A stretch of DNA of 64,000 nt from Bacteroidaceae bacterium (GCA_017416805.1 JAFQBB010000039.1:87609-151608), one strand, 5' to 3'; positions 33,132 through 45,050 are shown, counted from the stretch's first letter. A program made the numbers and translations. Notes: generated from the sequence alone by a model not told the origin.

Positions 33132-34559
33132 CTACATTAAAGGTGCCAAAAGTCTGAATATGGATTCCTCCATTTTGCGCCAACGTGAGCGTTTTGCCCA
33201 ACGTTGGGTGGAGATGTGGGTACAAAATTGTTCGTCTTCGTTGAATATATGGCGCAAACGGGTAGCTGTTTCTGAATCGTACATGAAAGCATTGGCTTCG
33301 AAATTGTACTCAAAGCTCCGGAAGTCCATATTGGTTGACCCGACGGACGATATGCAATCGTCAATGACCAGCGTCTTTGAGTGGAGGAAACCACGATGAT
33401 AGAAAAGGACTTTGACTCCAGCCTCCATCATGTCGCGCAGGTATGAGCGTGAGCACATCTGTACGATGCGGCTGTCTCCTTTCCACGGGAGCATGATGCG
33501 TACATCTACCCCTGATAAAGCGGCGGTTTGCAGGGCGGTAAGAATCTGTTCGGTAGGCATAAAATAAGGAGTCTGAATGTAGATATACCGACGTGCCCCT
33601 GTAATGGCGTGCAGATATCCCAACATGATTTCCTGCCAACGGCCAACGGGTTTGGAGGTCACAATCTGGATGTGGGATTTCCCTTCAGCCTCTATCGTAG
33701 GGAAGTAAGTAGGGTCGTTGATAAGCGCTTGTGTGACGAAGCACCAATCCATCAGGAATACAGTTTGAAGTCCTTGCACGGCTCCACCCTTGATGCGGAT
33801 GGCTGTGTCGCGCCAGTTTCCCCACGAAAGCCCATGCAAGTAGCGGTCGGCCAGGTTCATGCCTCCGATGAATCCTGTTTGGCCGTCAATAATGGCTATT
33901 TTCCGATGATTGCGGTAGTTCACCCGATTGCTGAAAATGGGGAAATGCACTTTCAAGAAAGGGTACACTTCGATGCCGGCCTCTTTCATGACGCGGAAGA
34001 AGCGCTTGTTTACATGCCAGCACCCCACATCATCGTACATGATACGGATTTTTACACCCTCACGTGCCTTGCTGATGAGGGCTTCGCGGACACGTTGGCC
34101 TACGGTATCATCGTTGAAAATATAAAACTCCATGTGGATGTGGTGGCGTGCCTGCCTGATGGATTCAAGCAACGAATCGAGCATGGCTCCTCCTTGTGTA
34201 TATACTTCCACCTCGTTTCCTCCAAAAGGCATGGAGCGGTTCATGCGGCGGAAAAGTGAGGCCAATGATTGGCACTCAAGGGGCAAATCGGAGGGAGGAC
34301 GTCGCCAATAACCACGCAATGGGCGACGGGCTATGCTGATGAAACTCCGTTTGCTGATAAGTCGCTCCTTGCGTACATTTTGTCCGAAAAAGAAGTAGAA
34401 GACAAGGCCAATGACTGGTAAAAAGACAAGCACCATTATCCAGGCGATGGTCTTCACCGGATGGCGATTGTCAAGAAGCACCACCGTAACTGTACCCAAA
34501 ACCATTGTCAGGTAAATGATGTTGAGCCCAATGTTGAATGTATTTGACCAGTCAAGCAT
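33132..34559 (-). CDS. cls: Cardiolipin synthase
   Basis: This is a 475-residue phospholipase-D-family enzyme that joins two phosphatidylglycerols to cardiolipin. Two N-terminal membrane helices (about 10-30 and 38-58) precede two HKD motifs: NHRKIAIIDGQTGFIGG and LHSKTLVIDDCISSVGSTN. Both are complete. Its leader of about 180 bases from the -7 box TACTTTTG (34743-34736) contains a heptanucleotide repeat. Confidence 0.93.
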   Translation of the reverse strand: MLDWSNTFNIGLNIIYLTMVLGTVTVVLLDNRHPVKTIAWIMVLVFLPVIGLVFYFFFGQNVRKERLISKRSFISIARRPLRGYWRRPPSDLPLECQSLASLFRRMNRSMPFGGNEVEVYTQGGAMLDSLLESIRQARHHIHMEFYIFNDDTVGQRVREALISKAREGVKIRIMYDDVGCWHVNKRFFRVMKEAGIEVYPFLKVHFPIFSNRVNYRNHRKIAIIDGQTGFIGGMNLADRYLHGLSWGNWRDTAIRIKGGAVQGLQTVFLMDWCFVTQALINDPTYFPTIEAEGKSHIQIVTSKPVGRWQEIMLGYLHAITGARRYIYIQTPYFMPTEQILTALQTAALSGVDVRIMLPWKGDSRIVQMCSRSYLRDMMEAGVKVLFYHRGFLHSKTLVIDDCISSVGSTNMDFRSFEYNFEANAFMYDSETATRLRHIFNEDEQFCTHISTQRWAKRSRWRKMEESIFRLLAPLM

Positions 34560-34564
34560 ATTCC

Positions 34565-34638
34565 TTTATTTAAAGTTTAAAGTTCAAGGTTTAAAGTTCA
34601 AGGTTCAAGGTTCAAAGTTCAAGGTTCAAGGTTCAAAG
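34565..34638. repeat. Heptanucleotide repeat in cls leader
   Basis: About ten 7-bp units (AAGTTTA, AAGTTCA, AGGTTCA) lie directly upstream of the cls start and should be transcribed in its 5' leader. Confidence 0.85.
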
Positions 34639-34735
34639 CTGATTCTGTCAGCAAGTTGGCGAATAGCGAACAGAAAAGACCTTCCGGCATCGAATCTTCA
34701 CCCTTCATTCTTCACTCTTCACTTTTACGGCTCTA

Positions 34736-34743
34736 CAAAAGTA
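34736..34743 (-). promoter_or_regulatory. -7 box of cls (TACTTTTG)
   Basis: The minus strand reads TACTTTTGTAG, a good -7 match, upstream of the repeat-bearing leader. Confidence 0.55.
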
Positions 34744-34831
34744 ACGGAAAGGGGGATAAGATGATGCAAACATTAACATCAATTAAACATGAAGTGTAAA
34801 CAGGGATATGAGTCGTGTGGAAAAAATATCG

Positions 34832-34839
34832 TAACTTTG
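34832..34839 (+). promoter_or_regulatory. -7 box of uvrA (TAACTTTG)
   Basis: TAACTTTGC lies 26 bp before the uvrA start. Confidence 0.7.
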
Positions 34840-34864
34840 CAACTTCAATGCAATTCAAGAAGAG

Positions 34865-37639
34865 ATGACAGAAAGCAAATATATATCGGTCAGAGGTGCA
34901 CGGGTGAATAACCTGAAAAATGTCAATGTGGATATCCCTCGTGGTAAGTTGGTGGTAATCACAGGAATTTCCGGCTCGGGAAAGTCATCATTGGCTTTTG
35001 ATACACTCTATGCCGAAGGTCAGCGCCGATACGTGGAAAGTCTTTCGGCGTATGCCCGGCAATTCTTGGGGCGTATGGGGAAACCTGAATGTGACTTCAT
35101 TAAAGGTATCCCACCGGCTATTGCCATTGAGCAACGGGTGAATAGCCGCAATCCGAGGTCAACTGTGGGCACATCGACAGAGATTTATGAATACCTCCGT
35201 CTGCTATATGCACGTATCGGAAAGACTTATTCGCCCATCAGTGGCGAGTTGGTAAAGAAACATACCACGGATGATCTGGTCGAACGCATGCTCTCTTTCA
35301 CGAAAGGAACCCGTTTTGCGGTGCTTTGTCCTGTCATTCCCCGTGCAGGGCGTACGTTGGCCGAGCAACTTTCCATTGATATGCAACAGGGCTTTACCCG
35401 TGTAGAGGTGAAAGGCGAGATTATGTCGATAGAAGATTATCTGGCCGCTTTGCAAAAAGGAGAAAGGGAAGAGGAGGGAGTCTGCTTGCTGATTGACCGT
35501 CTGTCGGTAAGTGAAGATGCCGGCACGATAAGTCGTCTTATTGATTCTGCAGAAACGGCCTTTTATGAGGGGGATGGTAGCTGCATGCTCCGTTTCTATC
35601 CTGCCGGATTGCTCTATACGTTCAGCAAGCAATTTGAGGCGGATGGTATCCGCTTTGAAGAGCCGACCGACCAGATGTTTTCCTTTAACTCTCCCGTAGG
35701 GGCATGTCCTGAATGTGAAGGCTTCGGACGGGTGATAGGAATCGATGAATCGTTGGTAATACCAAATACCTCACTCAGTGTGTATGATGGGGCGGTAGTA
35801 TGTTGGCGTGGAGAGAAAATGGGTGAATGGCTCAAGGAATTTATCCGTAGGGCTGCCCGCCATGATTTCCCTATCTTCGAACCCTATTACAACCTGACCA
35901 AGGCACAAAAAGATTTCCTCTGGCACGGGAAACGTACGGAAGCCTGCATTGATTCTTTCTTTCAGATGCTGCATGAAAATCAGTATAAGATCCAATACCG
36001 CGTCATGTTGGCCCGTTACCGGGGGAAGACAGTTTGTCCGGTATGTCATGGTGCCCGCCTGAAGAAAGAGGCGCTTTATGTAAAGGTTGGCGGGCGGTCG
36101 ATAGCCGAACTTGTAGAACTTCCCATTACTGATTTACAGACATTTTTCCGCAATCTCCAACTTGACGAGCACGATATGGCCATAGGAAAACGGTTGCTTA
36201 CCGAAATCAACAACCGGCTTAGTTTTATGGTTGATGTCGGTCTTGGATACCTGACCCTGAACCGTTTGAGCAATACTCTTTCCGGTGGTGAGAGCCAACG
36301 CATCAATCTGGCGACATCGCTTGGAAGCAGTCTGGTAGGCTCGTTGTATATATTGGACGAACCAAGCATCGGACTGCATAGCCGGGATACGCAACGCCTG
36401 ATAAAGGTGCTCCGGCAGTTGCAAGCGCTTGGCAATACTGTGGTTGTGGTAGAGCATGACGAAGAAATCATACGTGCTGCCGATTACATTATAGATGTGG
36501 GGCCTATGGCCGGACGGCTTGGCGGGCGGATTGTCTATGAAGGTGATATGGGGGACTTGCGTCGTGGGAGTGAAAGCTATACCGTAAAGTATCTGCTTGG
36601 CGAGGAGGTGATACCTCGTCCGCTGATGCATCGCCAGTGGAATAATTACATAGAAGTGAAAGGAGCCCGGGAAAACAACCTGAAAGGCATTGATGTGCGA
36701 TTCCCGCTTAACGTGATGACGGTGGTGACCGGGGTCAGCGGTTCGGGAAAATCGACGTTGGTGCGCGATGTCTTCTATCGTGCCCTCAAACGCGAGTATG
36801 GCGAATCTACCGAACGGCCGGGAGAGTATTCCGGGTTGGAAGGAGACATACAAATGGTCAAGAATATAGAGTTTGTTGACCAGAATCCTATAGGAAAATC
36901 GTCCAGAAGCAATCCGGTCACATACCTGAAGGCTTACGATGAAATACGGAAACTTTATGCCGACCAGCCGCTGGCCAGACAGATGGGATATACGGCCGGA
37001 TATTTCTCCTTCAACTCGGAAGGAGGCCGGTGTGAGGAATGTAAGGGCGAAGGTACGGTGACGGTGGAAATGCAATTTATGGCTGACCTCGTGCTTGAAT
37101 GTGAATCATGTCATGGAAAACGGTTCAAAAAGGAAATCCTTGATGTCAAGTTCAAGGATAAGAGCATTTATGACATCCTTGACATGACGGTAAACCAGGC
37201 CATAGAATTCTTTACCGAACACAAGCAGACCAAAATAGTCCGTAAGTTGCGCCCGTTGCAGGATGTAGGCATAGGGTACCTCAAGTTGGGACAATCTTCG
37301 TCAACACTCTCCGGAGGTGAGAACCAGCGGGTAAAGTTGGCCTATTATCTCAGCCTGGAAAAGGTGTCGCCTACCATATTCATATTTGACGAACCTACCA
37401 CCGGACTCCATTTCCATGATATACGGAAATTGCTGGAATCGTTTGAAGCCCTGATTAATCAAGGGCATACGGTAATCATTATCGAACACAATATGGATGT
37501 AATCAAATGTGCTGACCATGTCATAGATTTAGGTCCTGAAGGTGGAGATAAAGGTGGGACGTTGGTTGCGGCAGGTACTCCTGAAGAGATAGCGGCTTGT
37601 CTGGAGTCGTACACAGGAAAATTTCTGTCTGCATTGTAA
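34865..37639 (+). CDS. uvrA: Excinuclease ABC subunit A
   Basis: This is a 924-residue UvrA, the damage-recognition ATPase of nucleotide excision repair. Both ABC halves are complete: Walker [10 protein letters not shown] (Lys40) and GVSGSGKST (Lys629), two LSGGE signature motifs and two EPS/EPT Walker B regions. Zinc-binding cysteines appear in [15 protein letters not shown] and CEECKGEG...CESCHGKR. The length is near the usual 940. Many Bacteroidetes carry more than one uvrA, so this may be one of two paralogues. Confidence 0.95.
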   Translation: MTESKYISVRGARVNNLKNVNVDIPRGKLVVITGISGSGKSSLAFDTLYAEGQRRYVESLSAYARQFLGRMGKPECDFIKGIPPAIAIEQRVNSRNPRSTVGTSTEIYEYLRLLYARIGKTYSPISGELVKKHTTDDLVERMLSFTKGTRFAVLCPVIPRAGRTLAEQLSIDMQQGFTRVEVKGEIMSIEDYLAALQKGEREEEGVCLLIDRLSVSEDAGTISRLIDSAETAFYEGDGSCMLRFYPAGLLYTFSKQFEADGIRFEEPTDQMFSFNSPVGACPECEGFGRVIGIDESLVIPNTSLSVYDGAVVCWRGEKMGEWLKEFIRRAARHDFPIFEPYYNLTKAQKDFLWHGKRTEACIDSFFQMLHENQYKIQYRVMLARYRGKTVCPVCHGARLKKEALYVKVGGRSIAELVELPITDLQTFFRNLQLDEHDMAIGKRLLTEINNRLSFMVDVGLGYLTLNRLSNTLSGGESQRINLATSLGSSLVGSLYILDEPSIGLHSRDTQRLIKVLRQLQALGNTVVVVEHDEEIIRAADYIIDVGPMAGRLGGRIVYEGDMGDLRRGSESYTVKYLLGEEVIPRPLMHRQWNNYIEVKGARENNLKGIDVRFPLNVMTVVTGVSGSGKSTLVRDVFYRALKREYGESTERPGEYSGLEGDIQMVKNIEFVDQNPIGKSSRSNPVTYLKAYDEIRKLYADQPLARQMGYTAGYFSFNSEGGRCEECKGEGTVTVEMQFMADLVLECESCHGKRFKKEILDVKFKDKSIYDILDMTVNQAIEFFTEHKQTKIVRKLRPLQDVGIGYLKLGQSSSTLSGGENQRVKLAYYLSLEKVSPTIFIFDEPTTGLHFHDIRKLLESFEALINQGHTVIIIEHNMDVIKCADHVIDLGPEGGDKGGTLVAAGTPEEIAACLESYTGKFLSAL

Positions 37640-37679
37640 AAAAAAACTGCAATGTTTTGGTGAGATTTCTGTTTTTTAA

Positions 37680-37687
37680 TACTTTTG
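37680..37687 (+). promoter_or_regulatory. nagB promoter (-7 TACTTTTG, -33 TTTG)
   Basis: TACTTTTG lies 20 bases after TTTG (37656-37659), the spacing expected for Bacteroides promoters, and 31 bp before the nagB start. Confidence 0.75.
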
Positions 37688-37718
37688 CACCCCAGAAAAT
37701 ATAAAAAACGAATAGAGT

Positions 37719-38528
37719 ATGCGAGTAATCATATTGGATGACTACTCTTTGGTATCGCGGTGGGCGGCCAATTATGTAGTAGAGAAAATAAATCAGAAGA
37801 ACCCTACACCGGAAAATCCTTTCATATTGGGGTGTCCTACGGGCTCTTCTCCCTTGGGCTTGTACAAGGAGCTGATACGCCTGTACAAGGAGGGTAAGGT
37901 GTCGTTCAAGAATGTGGTGACCTTCAATATGGACGAGTATGTAGGACTTCCTGAGGAGCATCCTGAGAGCTACCATTCGTTCATGTGGACGAACTTTTTC
38001 AACCATATAGACATTCGCAAGGAGAATGTGCATATCCTCAATGGAAATGCTCCGGACTTGCTTGAAGAGTGTGACAACTATGAACGTATGATTGAAGAGG
38101 CCGGTGGTATAGACCTTTTCTTGGGAGGCATAGGCCCCGACGGACATATCGCATTCAACGAACCGGGCTCTTCACTCTCCTCAAAAACGCGTATCAAGAC
38201 GTTGACAACTGATACGCTCATAGCCAACAGCCGGTTCTTTGACAATGACATCTCGCAGGTGCCACGCCAGGCTCTGACCGTGGGTGTGGGGACGGTGATG
38301 GCGGCACGCGAAGTGCTGGTAGTCTGCAACGGCCATGCCAAAGCACGTGCGTTGAAACATGCCATCGAGGAAAGCATCAACCACATGTGGACCGTAAGTG
38401 CCATACAGATGCATCCGCATGGCATCATAGTCTGCGATGAACCGGCTTGTGCGGAAATCAAAGTTGGTACGTACAAATATTTCAAGGATAAGGAAAAACT
38501 GGAAGGACTGGTTGACCGGTATCTGTAA
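37719..38528 (+). CDS. nagB: Glucosamine-6-phosphate deaminase
   Basis: This is a 269-residue enzyme converting glucosamine-6-phosphate to fructose-6-phosphate and ammonia. The active-site residues Asp72 (FNMDEYVGL) and Asp141, His143 and Glu148 ([12 protein letters not shown]) align with the E. coli numbering. It stands alone between its promoter and a strong terminator. It gives amino sugars, for example from wall or host glycans, access to glycolysis. Confidence 0.96.
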   Translation: MRVIILDDYSLVSRWAANYVVEKINQKNPTPENPFILGCPTGSSPLGLYKELIRLYKEGKVSFKNVVTFNMDEYVGLPEEHPESYHSFMWTNFFNHIDIRKENVHILNGNAPDLLEECDNYERMIEEAGGIDLFLGGIGPDGHIAFNEPGSSLSSKTRIKTLTTDTLIANSRFFDNDISQVPRQALTVGVGTVMAAREVLVVCNGHAKARALKHAIEESINHMWTVSAIQMHPHGIIVCDEPACAEIKVGTYKYFKDKEKLEGLVDRYL

Positions 38529-38549
38529 TATATAAGGTATTGGAATTAT

Positions 38550-38605
38550 AGCATAGGGTGTAGGGAATCTGTTTTTACTTTTCCCTGCACCCTATGCTTT
38601 TATCA
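38550..38605 (+). terminator. nagB terminator
   Basis: AGCATAGGGTGTAGGGA (38550-38566) pairs with TCCCTGCACCCTATGCT (38582-38598) and a TTTTAT run follows. Confidence 0.85.
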
Positions 38606-38692
38606 CTATACATTCACCTCTCTTTCCTCTATCTGATTCAACTTCCGCAAGTAGAATTTATGGAGATAAAGGGAGATAGATGGAGATGAATA

Positions 38693-38862
38693 GGGTGTGT
38701 CATAATTAACTTTTTAGACGCAGATGACGCGGATGACGCGGATTTTTCTTGATTATTATACCCGATAGGTTATAATTTATCTGCGAAGTTCCCTTGAGCA
38801 GAGCGAAAAATCCGCGTCATCCGCGTCTAAAGAATGAAAAGAAAGCATTTTGACACATCCCC
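38693..38862. repeat. Inverted-repeat element with GGGTGTGTCA ends
   Basis: The ends GGGTGTGTCA and TGACACATCCC are complementary, and the inner arms TTAGACGCAGATGACGCGG / CCGCGTCATCCGCGTCTAA surround TATACCCGATAGGTTATAAT. It contains GTTCCCTTGAGCAGAGCGAA, the inverted copy of the insert in the element at 6692-6803. It fills much of the gap between nagB and thiH. Confidence 0.8.
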
Positions 38863-38991
38863 GTAGTGTCACCATGCATGAGACCAGTAGTGTCACCATG
38901 CATGAGACCAGTAGTCTCACTATGCATGAGACTAGTAGTGTCACTATACATGAGACTAGTAGTCTCACTATACATGAGACCAGTAGTGTCA
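38863..38991. repeat. Five 24-bp tandem repeats ending at thiH stop
   Basis: Units GTAGTGTCACCATGCATGAGACCA start at 38863, 38887, 38911, 38935 and 38959, with a partial sixth unit. Variation is mostly G/C and C/T swaps. Each contains GTSTCA...TGAGAC, so every unit can form a small hairpin. There are no spacers, so this is not a CRISPR array. The array touches the thiH stop codon. Confidence 0.92.
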
Positions 38992-40137
38992 TTACACTCC
39001 TGATCTGTAGCCTGTATTCATCCGGTCAAAAGAGGTGTCCCAGTCTTTCCATACCGGCTCTCTTCCCAAAGCCTGAAGTGCGGCTTTCACTTCGTGGGCT
39101 GTTCGTTGGTCGCTGACGGAGAATTGTTCGAGTGCCTGCGGATGAGTGGCATAACCTCCCGGTTCCGTCTTGCTCTCCGCACTCATGGTGGTGACACCAA
39201 GAGTGGCCATGTGGTCGCGCAGGTGGGGAGTTTCGCGGGTGGAGTAGCTGATATCGACATCGTGGTCAAAAATACGCATGGCAAATGTCAGTTGGGCCAG
39301 TTCCCTGTCCGTGAGAATGACGTTGGGTTGGAATCCGCCGTTTTCTGCCGGACGCATACGGGGGAAGTTCACACTGTATTTTGTCCGCCAATAGTGCTTT
39401 TGCAGGTAGCGCAGGTGGTGGGCCATCATGGCGACGTCCGTACGCCACTCCTTCTCCAATCCTATGAGCACTCCCATCCCGATGCTGTGTACTCCGGCCT
39501 CTCCCATGCGGTCAGGGGCATTTACCCGCCAATCGAAATTGCCCTTCATTCCACGCGGATGGTAAAGGTTGTAGTGCGCACGGTTGTAGGTTTCCTGAAA
39601 GCAGATTACTCCATTCAGGCCGTGACGGGTCAGCTCGCGATACTCTTCCGCCTTCAGGGGCATCACTTCAATCTTCAAGTTGCTGAAGTACGGTTTGGCC
39701 AGATCGAGGGCGCGTGCCAGGTAGGGAACTCCCGCTTTGGCCGGATTCTCTCCGGTTACCAATAGCAGGTTCTCAAAAGGAGCCAACCGCTTGATGGCCT
39801 TGTACTCTTCCACTATCTCCTTCTCTGTAAGTATGGTGCGTGGCATGGGGTTGCTTACATGGAATCCGCAATATACGCACGAGTTGCCGCACGAGTTGGT
39901 GAGATAAAGCGGGATAAACATCGAGATGGTGCGTCCGAACCGCTCTTCGGTATATTGGCGGCTCAAACGGGCCATCGTCTCAAGGTGGGGAATGGCGGCT
40001 GGCGAAATCAAGGCCATGAAATCGTTTACCGTACAATGCCTTTTGCTTAATGCCCGGCACACATCGGCATCGGTCATGGAGGCAATGCGCTTGCTGGTTT
40101 CTTCCCACGATATGTCTTGTAGTTCTTCGGAAAACAT
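38992..40137 (-). CDS. thiH: 2-iminoacetate synthase
   Basis: This is a 381-residue radical SAM enzyme that cleaves tyrosine to 2-iminoacetate for the thiazole ring of thiamine. The cluster motif CGNSCVYC gives Cys83, Cys87 and Cys90. It is the last recognisable gene of the thi operon; thiF and a second thiE/tenI-like gene, often next in Bacteroides, are not present here. The stop codon abuts a 24-bp tandem repeat. Confidence 0.95.
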   Translation of the reverse strand: MFSEELQDISWEETSKRIASMTDADVCRALSKRHCTVNDFMALISPAAIPHLETMARLSRQYTEERFGRTISMFIPLYLTNSCGNSCVYCGFHVSNPMPRTILTEKEIVEEYKAIKRLAPFENLLLVTGENPAKAGVPYLARALDLAKPYFSNLKIEVMPLKAEEYRELTRHGLNGVICFQETYNRAHYNLYHPRGMKGNFDWRVNAPDRMGEAGVHSIGMGVLIGLEKEWRTDVAMMAHHLRYLQKHYWRTKYSVNFPRMRPAENGGFQPNVILTDRELAQLTFAMRIFDHDVDISYSTRETPHLRDHMATLGVTTMSAESKTEPGGYATHPQALEQFSVSDQRTAHEVKAALQALGREPVWKDWDTSFDRMNTGYRSGV

Positions 40138-40162
40138 AGTTTGTTACATTTGTTGAGTGTGG

Positions 40163-41932
<1,770 letters not shown>

Positions 41933-42709
41933 TTAATCGTTTAGGAAGGCCGTCAAGGGCGAACTTGCTTCGGCTATAAAGTCTTTACTTTTGGTTCCTA
42001 ATCCTGCTTCGTAGGCACGTCGTCCGGCGATAACGGCCTCTTTGAATGCTGTGGCCATCTCTACAGGATTATCGGATACGGCGATGGCGGTGTTTACCAA
42101 ACAGGCGTCTGCTCCCATCTCCATAGCTTCGGCAGCATGGCTGGGAGCACCTATGCCGGCATCAACCACCACTGGCACTCCTGCTTGCTCGATGATAATG
42201 TGCAGGAAGTCGCGTGTCTGCAATCCCTGGTTACTGCCGATAGGGGAAGCTAAAGGCATTACCGTAGCGGCACCGGCCTCCTCCAATCGTCGGCAAAGTA
42301 CGGGGTCTGCCTGACAATAAGGAAGTACGATGAATCCCAATTTTACCAGTTCTTCCGTAGCTCTTAGTGTCTCTATGGGATCTGGAAGCAGGTATCGTGG
42401 GTCAGGATGAATCTCCAATTTCAGCCAGTTGGTCCCGAATGCCTCGCGTGCCATTTGTGCGGCAAACACAGCCTCTTCGGCTGTACGTACTCCGCTGGTA
42501 TTTGGTAACAATTGGATGTGTGGATGACGGATGTGCTCCAACATGTCATCTTCCTTGTTTGTGAGGTCAATGCGTTTCATGGCCACTGTTACCATCTCTG
42601 TATCAGATGCAAAAATGCTCTGTTTCATTTCTTCATTTGAACGGAACTTTCCTGTCCCCAAAAACAGGCGTGATGAAAACTCACGTCCGGCAATAATAAG
42701 TTTCTTCAT
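41933..42709 (-). CDS. thiG: Thiazole synthase
   Basis: This is a 258-residue (beta/alpha)8 enzyme that joins deoxyxylulose-5-phosphate, iminoacetate and ThiS thiocarboxylate into the thiazole. Lys97 in [11 protein letters not shown] is the Schiff-base lysine; [19 protein letters not shown] is the phosphate-binding part. A hairpin lies in the 45-bp gap to thiE. Confidence 0.96.
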   Translation of the reverse strand: MKKLIIAGREFSSRLFLGTGKFRSNEEMKQSIFASDTEMVTVAMKRIDLTNKEDDMLEHIRHPHIQLLPNTSGVRTAEEAVFAAQMAREAFGTNWLKLEIHPDPRYLLPDPIETLRATEELVKLGFIVLPYCQADPVLCRRLEEAGAATVMPLASPIGSNQGLQTRDFLHIIIEQAGVPVVVDAGIGAPSHAAEAMEMGADACLVNTAIAVSDNPVEMATAFKEAVIAGRRAYEAGLGTKSKDFIAEASSPLTAFLND

Positions 42710-42720
42710 ATAGTCTGTTA

Positions 42721-42752
42721 TTTAAGGTGGGAATTTATAGAACCCACTTTAA
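42721..42752 (-). other. Intercistronic hairpin between thiE and thiG
   Basis: TTTAAGGTGGG pairs with CCCACTTTAAG around AATTTATAGAA. There is no T-run, so it may affect mRNA stability rather than end transcription. The loop segment AATTTATAGAACC also occurs near 24030 and 43903. Confidence 0.5.
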
Positions 42753-42754
42753 GT

Positions 42755-43399
42755 TTAGTCATTCTTCATTTCTCTGATCACTCTTTTCATCTCCTCTACA
42801 GGGTTGTCAGCCCTCAAGATACTTCCACTTAGGGCAATGCCATTGATGCCCGTTTCTTTCAACTTCGGTATATCTTCGTATTCAATTCCTCCGATAGCGA
42901 CAAGAGGCAGCGGTATGCCGGCATTCTTTATTTTGTTGATAATGTTTGTGTATCCCTCAATCCCAAGGATGGGCGACAGATTCTCTTTGGTTGTGGTGTA
43001 TCGGTAAGGACCGCAACCGATGTAGTCGGCATCACTGATATAGTGGCGTTGCACATCATAGAAGGTGTTGGCTGTTCCTCCAATGATAAATCTGTCTCCC
43101 AATATCTTCCGTGCTTCACGTATAGGCATGTCGTTTCTTCCCAGATGTACTCCATCAGCTTTTGTACGGGCAACCAGCTCTACATGGTCATCAATAATGA
43201 ATACGGCATTGTACGCGTTGCACAGTTCTCTCATCTTCAAGGCTGTATTTTCCACCTCCGTTATTGGGTATTTTTTCATTCTCAACTGAATCCACCGGCA
43301 TCCTCCTTCAAGAGCCATTTGTGCTCCTTCAAGGTGGGAGTAACGTACAGTTTCGTGAGTGATGAACTGTACGGCCATTTTTGACAACCAGTTCTTCAT
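42755..43399 (-). CDS. thiE: Thiamine-phosphate synthase
   Basis: This protein of about 214 residues condenses hydroxymethylpyrimidine diphosphate and thiazole phosphate. The blocks CRWIQLRMKK, FIIDDHVELVARTKADGVHLG and CGPYRYTTTK are typical. Three starts are possible (43408, 43399, 43378); 43399 is taken, just past the thiS stop. ThiE normally has TxTK with G-P; here YTTTKEN is kept. Confidence 0.93.
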   Translation of the reverse strand: MKNWLSKMAVQFITHETVRYSHLEGAQMALEGGCRWIQLRMKKYPITEVENTALKMRELCNAYNAVFIIDDHVELVARTKADGVHLGRNDMPIREARKILGDRFIIGGTANTFYDVQRHYISDADYIGCGPYRYTTTKENLSPILGIEGYTNIINKIKNAGIPLPLVAIGGIEYEDIPKLKETGINGIALSGSILRADNPVEEMKRVIREMKND

Positions 43400-43593
43400 C
43401 CGCCGCATGCTGCTTTAATGATAACTATTTGCATGTTCTCGGACAAAGCATGCGTTTCCCATTCCGCACGGGGAATCATACGGTTATTTACAGCTATGGC
43501 TACACCGCTTTCTGGCAGTGACAGCTCTACACCGAGTTCGGACAGCGTGTGTGCCGAAGTCTCTACAGATTGATTGTTGATTGTTAAAGTCAT
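43396..43593 (-). CDS. thiS: Sulfur carrier protein ThiS
   Basis: This is a 65-residue ubiquitin-like carrier ending in the required Gly-Gly (AACGG), which is adenylated and thiocarboxylated. It is first in the operon, directly behind the riboswitch, and overlaps or abuts thiE. Confidence 0.95.
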   Translation of the reverse strand: MTLTINNQSVETSAHTLSELGVELSLPESGVAIAVNNRMIPRAEWETHALSENMQIVIIKAACGG

Positions 43594-43639
43594 AAACTTC
43601 CCTTTTATTGATTATATAAATTCCAACAAAGGGGAAGCC

Positions 43640-43666
43640 TGAATAAAAGATGCCCGCAACGGGCAC
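43640..43666 (-). terminator. Terminator of TPP riboswitch expression platform
   Basis: On the minus strand TGCCCGTTGCGGGCA is followed by TCTTTTATTC, between the aptamer and thiS. It fits control by premature termination when TPP is bound. Confidence 0.65.
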
Positions 43667-43687
43667 AGACGTTAAAAAGATATCCAC

Positions 43688-43764
43688 AATTCCTACGGCA
43701 GCATTATCTGCATCAGGTTCGAGGGTATAATCTCAGCCTCTTCGCGAGGCACCCCTTTGTCTAT
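43688..43764 (-). promoter_or_regulatory. TPP riboswitch (THI element)
   Basis: The minus strand shows the conserved order GGGGTGCC, GCTGAGA, ACCCTCGAACCTGAT, then TAATGC and GTAGGAA. These are the TPP aptamer blocks. It lies about 95 bp before thiS and should switch the whole thiSEGCH operon off when thiamine diphosphate is plentiful. Confidence 0.97.
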
Positions 43765-43771
43765 GTCGCGG

Positions 43772-43779
43772 CAAAGATA
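43772..43779 (-). promoter_or_regulatory. -7 box of thi operon (TATCTTTG)
   Basis: The minus strand reads TATCTTTGCC just before the aptamer. Confidence 0.75.
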
Positions 43780-44115
43780 GGGATTAATTATGAATTATAA
43801 ATAATGAATGAGGATTATTTTTCAGGAAAAGACAAAGAAATGTTGAAGAACAACAGCAAAGCATCCAAGCAGAAAACCAACCAGAATAAAACGTGGGAAC
43901 TAATTTATAGAACCTCCTTAAAGAATGAAAGCATTTTGACACAACTTCGTGAAGTGAAAAGATTGCTGGACACATGCATATATAATAAGGTACGTGCGTA
44001 CCTTAAATTATATATGTCATTAGAACTTGAAATTTAGTCTGTATCTTTATTGCTTTTCTAACTATAAAGCTTTCGGCCTTGAACTGTACAGTTTGGTAGT
44101 TAATCCTGTATGCTA
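43780..44115. other. Gap between thi operon and ispE
   Basis: No convincing gene is seen. It holds a possible remnant of an inverted-repeat element (AAAGAATGAAAGCATTTTGACACA at 43919-43942, similar to the right end at 38830-38858) and an imperfect palindrome at 43976-44017 built on AAGGTACGTGCGTACCTT. Confidence 0.5.
43976..44017. repeat. Palindrome around GGTACGTGCGTACC
   Basis: CATATATAATAAGGTACG pairs with CGTACCTTAAATTATATATG apart from two extra T-A bases. The GTACG/CGTAC centre and AT-rich arms recall the perfect palindrome at 23333-23382. Confidence 0.7.
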
Positions 44116-44979
44116 TTATTCCAGTTCGCACATCCAACAAAAACTTCCGGGGAAGTACTCTTGTAATATGGTATTGTTTTCAAATGGCTTTTCTCTGTAC
44201 AATCCAAATAGGGAAGAGCCGCTTCCTGACATGGAGGCATAGTCTGCTCCAAGGGCGTAAAGTTTTTGTTTGATACTACCAATGGCAGGATGTTTTGCAA
44301 AGACACTCTCTTCAAAATCATTACATAAACCTGCTTCACGCCATTTGCTGATGGGTAATGAAACAATCTCTGTTAACTTTTTTATGGGTTTATGAGGATG
44401 TATAAGGGCAAACGCATCGCGTGTTGAGACAAAAATATCCGGTTTGACAAGTACAAAATGGTATCCCTTCAATGCTAACTGAGGCATTGGGGTAAAAATA
44501 TTTCCTATCCCTGTAGCAAAAGTGGGATTGTTACGAATGAAAAAAGCACAGTCTGCTCCTAAACGAGAAGCACGTTCTTCCAAATCATCATCAGAAAGAG
44601 GGAGTGAGAATTTGTCGCGAAGCAACTTTAACATATATGCGGCATCGGAAGAACCGCCTCCTAATCCGGCTCCTGAAGGTATGTGTTTATATATGAATAT
44701 ATGTATTGGTGGTATGGGAAATTCAACTTTTAACAAATGATAGGCACGTACTACCAGATTTTCTTCAGGTTTACCAATTACTGGAATGCCTGACGCATGT
44801 AGCATGAAGTCGCAGTCGGTAGGGTGGGGCAGATTGGGATTTTCATCAAAAGTGACAATCTCTAATACATCCTGCAACGGAATGGGATAAAAGATCGTCT
44901 CCAAATTATGATACCCGTCTGGTCGGCGTTCTACCACGTTAAGGCCTAAATTTATCTTGGCATTCGGAAATACAAGCAT
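44116..44979 (-). CDS. ispE: 4-diphosphocytidyl-2-C-methyl-D-erythritol kinase
   Basis: This is a 287-residue GHMP kinase of the non-mevalonate isoprenoid pathway. The start [15 protein letters not shown] is the family's N-terminus; the ATP loop [15 protein letters not shown] and the C-terminal SGSGSSLFG follow. The frame is open to 45081 but residues before 44979 have no family match, and the -7 box at 45058-45051 lies within it. Confidence 0.95.
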   Translation of the reverse strand: MLVFPNAKINLGLNVVERRPDGYHNLETIFYPIPLQDVLEIVTFDENPNLPHPTDCDFMLHASGIPVIGKPEENLVVRAYHLLKVEFPIPPIHIFIYKHIPSGAGLGGGSSDAAYMLKLLRDKFSLPLSDDDLEERASRLGADCAFFIRNNPTFATGIGNIFTPMPQLALKGYHFVLVKPDIFVSTRDAFALIHPHKPIKKLTEIVSLPISKWREAGLCNDFEESVFAKHPAIGSIKQKLYALGADYASMSGSGSSLFGLYREKPFENNTILQEYFPGSFCWMCELE

Positions 44980-45050
44980 ACGTTTTCTTTTTAGTATAGA
45001 TAGAGTCTGGTCCGATATAGAATTATATAGTTCATATCTGTTATGGATGG

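Noticed and set aside
38777-39116. Open frames and a CRISPR-like look at the 24-bp repeats
   Set aside because: The repeats are directly joined without spacers and the frames are repeat translations; no cas genes are present.
43804-44037. 77-residue open frame before ispE
   Set aside because: It runs through a repeat remnant and a palindrome and has no recognisable features or promoter.
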